The notes beneath the pieces are model-generated. The model was given only the letters and a program-made list of their open reading frames with translations, was not told where the DNA came from and searched no databases. This document shows, in pieces, positions 63,301 through 64,000 of a stretch of 64,000 nucleotides of DNA; the first letter of the stretch is position 1; the number at the start of each line of letters is the position of its first letter. The position numbers were made by a program, and so were the translations under genes. Origin of the DNA: Dipetalonema caudispina (lineage: Eukaryota > Nematoda > Chromadorea > Rhabditida > Onchocercidae); the NCBI GenBank assembly GCA_013365325.1, contig JABVXV010000150.1, positions 62,001 through 126,000 of the forward strand, written 5' to 3'.

Positions 63301-64000
63301 CTAGAATGCCTTGACATCTCTTACAATTCATGTGCTATCAAAAATAAAATTAAACGATCCGTAATACGAACTGTGTATGATACATCTGTTGCGGCACTCC
63401 AAAGAACTTCCGAAATTGTTCCCATTACCACCACAGCCAGTATATGTAAATGGCCGACAATCGCCGATCGCGGAATCGAAAGCAAACCTTTGGAAAACAC
63501 CAGTGCAATCACCGGGATGAATGCTGTGCTCGCAAACATTTTGTATGTTAAGTGTTGGGTCTGCTGCAAATAGTGAAAATGTATAAATACATTCAATGAA
63601 ATGTACCGTATTAGCGATCAGATGAAAAATAATTGAAAGTTACTAGGTTGATGACATGCAGCAAAGCAATCTTCTCGGCTACGGAAATTATTTCCGTTCC
63701 CGCCACATCCAGAGTAGGTAAATATTTGGCAGGTATTTCGTTCTGAATCCCAATGCCATCGAATGAATTGTCCGGCGCAAGTGCCTTGATCACGTTTTTG
63801 GAAGCATCGATCGTCGATACCTTTGAACAAATATTTATGATATTCTCATCTTTGACACAATTTAAAAAAATCATTCCCAAAAGTAACGACTTCCATAAAT
63901 CTTCTCTTAGCACTTACTTTCGGTTGGTTGCGATATTACTGATTCTGTTGTTGAGGATATAATTGATTGCAAAGTTGCGGTACTACTAAGAGATAAAGCA
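51313..64000 (-). CDS. Giant secreted multi-Kunitz protease inhibitor with lustrin and antistasin-like modules (5' partial, MLT-11/papilin type)
   Basis: Twenty-six in-phase exons (about 2,428 codons) run from 64000 to the stop at 51313. Kunitz domains lie in exons 63820-63644, 63560-63372, 63154-62972, 62476-62376 plus 62204-62054, 57646-57302, 57155-56967, 54854-54618, and 51968-51810 plus 51638-51484. Most show the GGxxNF core (SGCGGNGNNF, GGCAGNRNHF). An antistasin-like unit (CVEPC ... GCHECTC) is at 62825-62607. Lustrin-type modules (CPxG, PVMCLP, FFCCP, GYYC, CC) are at 56001-55729, 54351-54178 and 53653-53492 plus 53348-53202. Exons 61725-60052 and 59328-57745 encode Gln/Ser- and Ser/Thr-rich linkers of about 557 and 527 residues; the remaining exons are short linkers, ending with 51378-51313. 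Such proteins are extracellular and, in C. elegans, MLT-11 is needed for moulting; orthology is inferred. The signal peptide lies outside the window. Nearly all junctions are phase 1, which favours module shuffling. Confidence 0.88.
52513..52634 (-). repeat. In-frame 39-bp tandem repeat in the Kunitz gene
   Basis: Within the exon 52662-52513 the unit DSSENFVPSGETT occurs three times (first copy DSSENVVASDETA, last copy truncated at the exon end). It gives an acidic, Ser-rich linker just after the last lustrin module. Confidence 0.9.

Overview
The window is nuclear DNA from a nematode, most likely a clade III (filarial/spirurid-type) species. The DNA is strongly AT-rich with many homopolymer tracts. 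Genes are split into short exons by small to mid-sized GT-AG introns, and several start codons lie a few bases after a 3' splice acceptor, as expected with spliced-leader trans-splicing. The encoded proteins form a nematode-like set. There are two 100-N scaffold gaps. No prokaryotic operon, rRNA, tRNA, CRISPR array or recognisable transposase was seen. The species assignment is inference.

Gene models were assembled by hand from splice signals, with reading phase checked across every junction. Left to right: (1) 4608-6187 +, 3' part of a Ly6/uPAR-like GPI-anchored protein whose 5' end is lost near a gap; (2) 7411-13887 -, a complete SIX1/2-class homeobox gene with a 19-Gln tract; (3) 20337-23214 -, a CCDC9-like coiled-coil protein; (4) 29927-31967 +, calcyclin-binding protein (CS plus SGS domains); (5) 32506-34337 -, IBA57, a mitochondrial Fe-S assembly factor; (6) 35645-37089 -, an RBM7-like RRM protein; (7) 38867-42322 +, a cathepsin F-like protease with an N-terminal cystatin-like domain; (8) 42966-49274 -, MCM10, 20 exons; (9) 51313-64000 -, the 3' 26 exons of a giant secreted protein with eight Kunitz domains, one antistasin-like module, three lustrin-type modules and two very large Ser/Thr/Gln-rich linker exons. 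This last gene continues past the right edge.

The left half (1-29 kb) is gene-poor and repeat-rich. The right half (29-64 kb) is gene-dense. Genes 4-6 and 8 are housekeeping functions (ubiquitin adaptor, Fe-S assembly, RNA surveillance, DNA replication). Genes 7 and 9 act in the lysosome or outside the cell as protease and protease inhibitor, which suggests cuticle or tissue remodelling. No operon-like close spacing was found.

Points for a second look: a Kunitz domain lacking the C14-C38 disulfide; a three-TGA pseudogene-like island at 15.36-15.59 kb; two long hairpins (25.2 kb and MCM10 intron 1); a cluster of RCGTG motifs upstream of the calcyclin-binding protein gene; a strongly G-over-C-skewed segment at 34.6 kb; an exact 121-bp duplication flanking an assembly gap; and two weak candidate cysteine-containing peptides near 27 kb.
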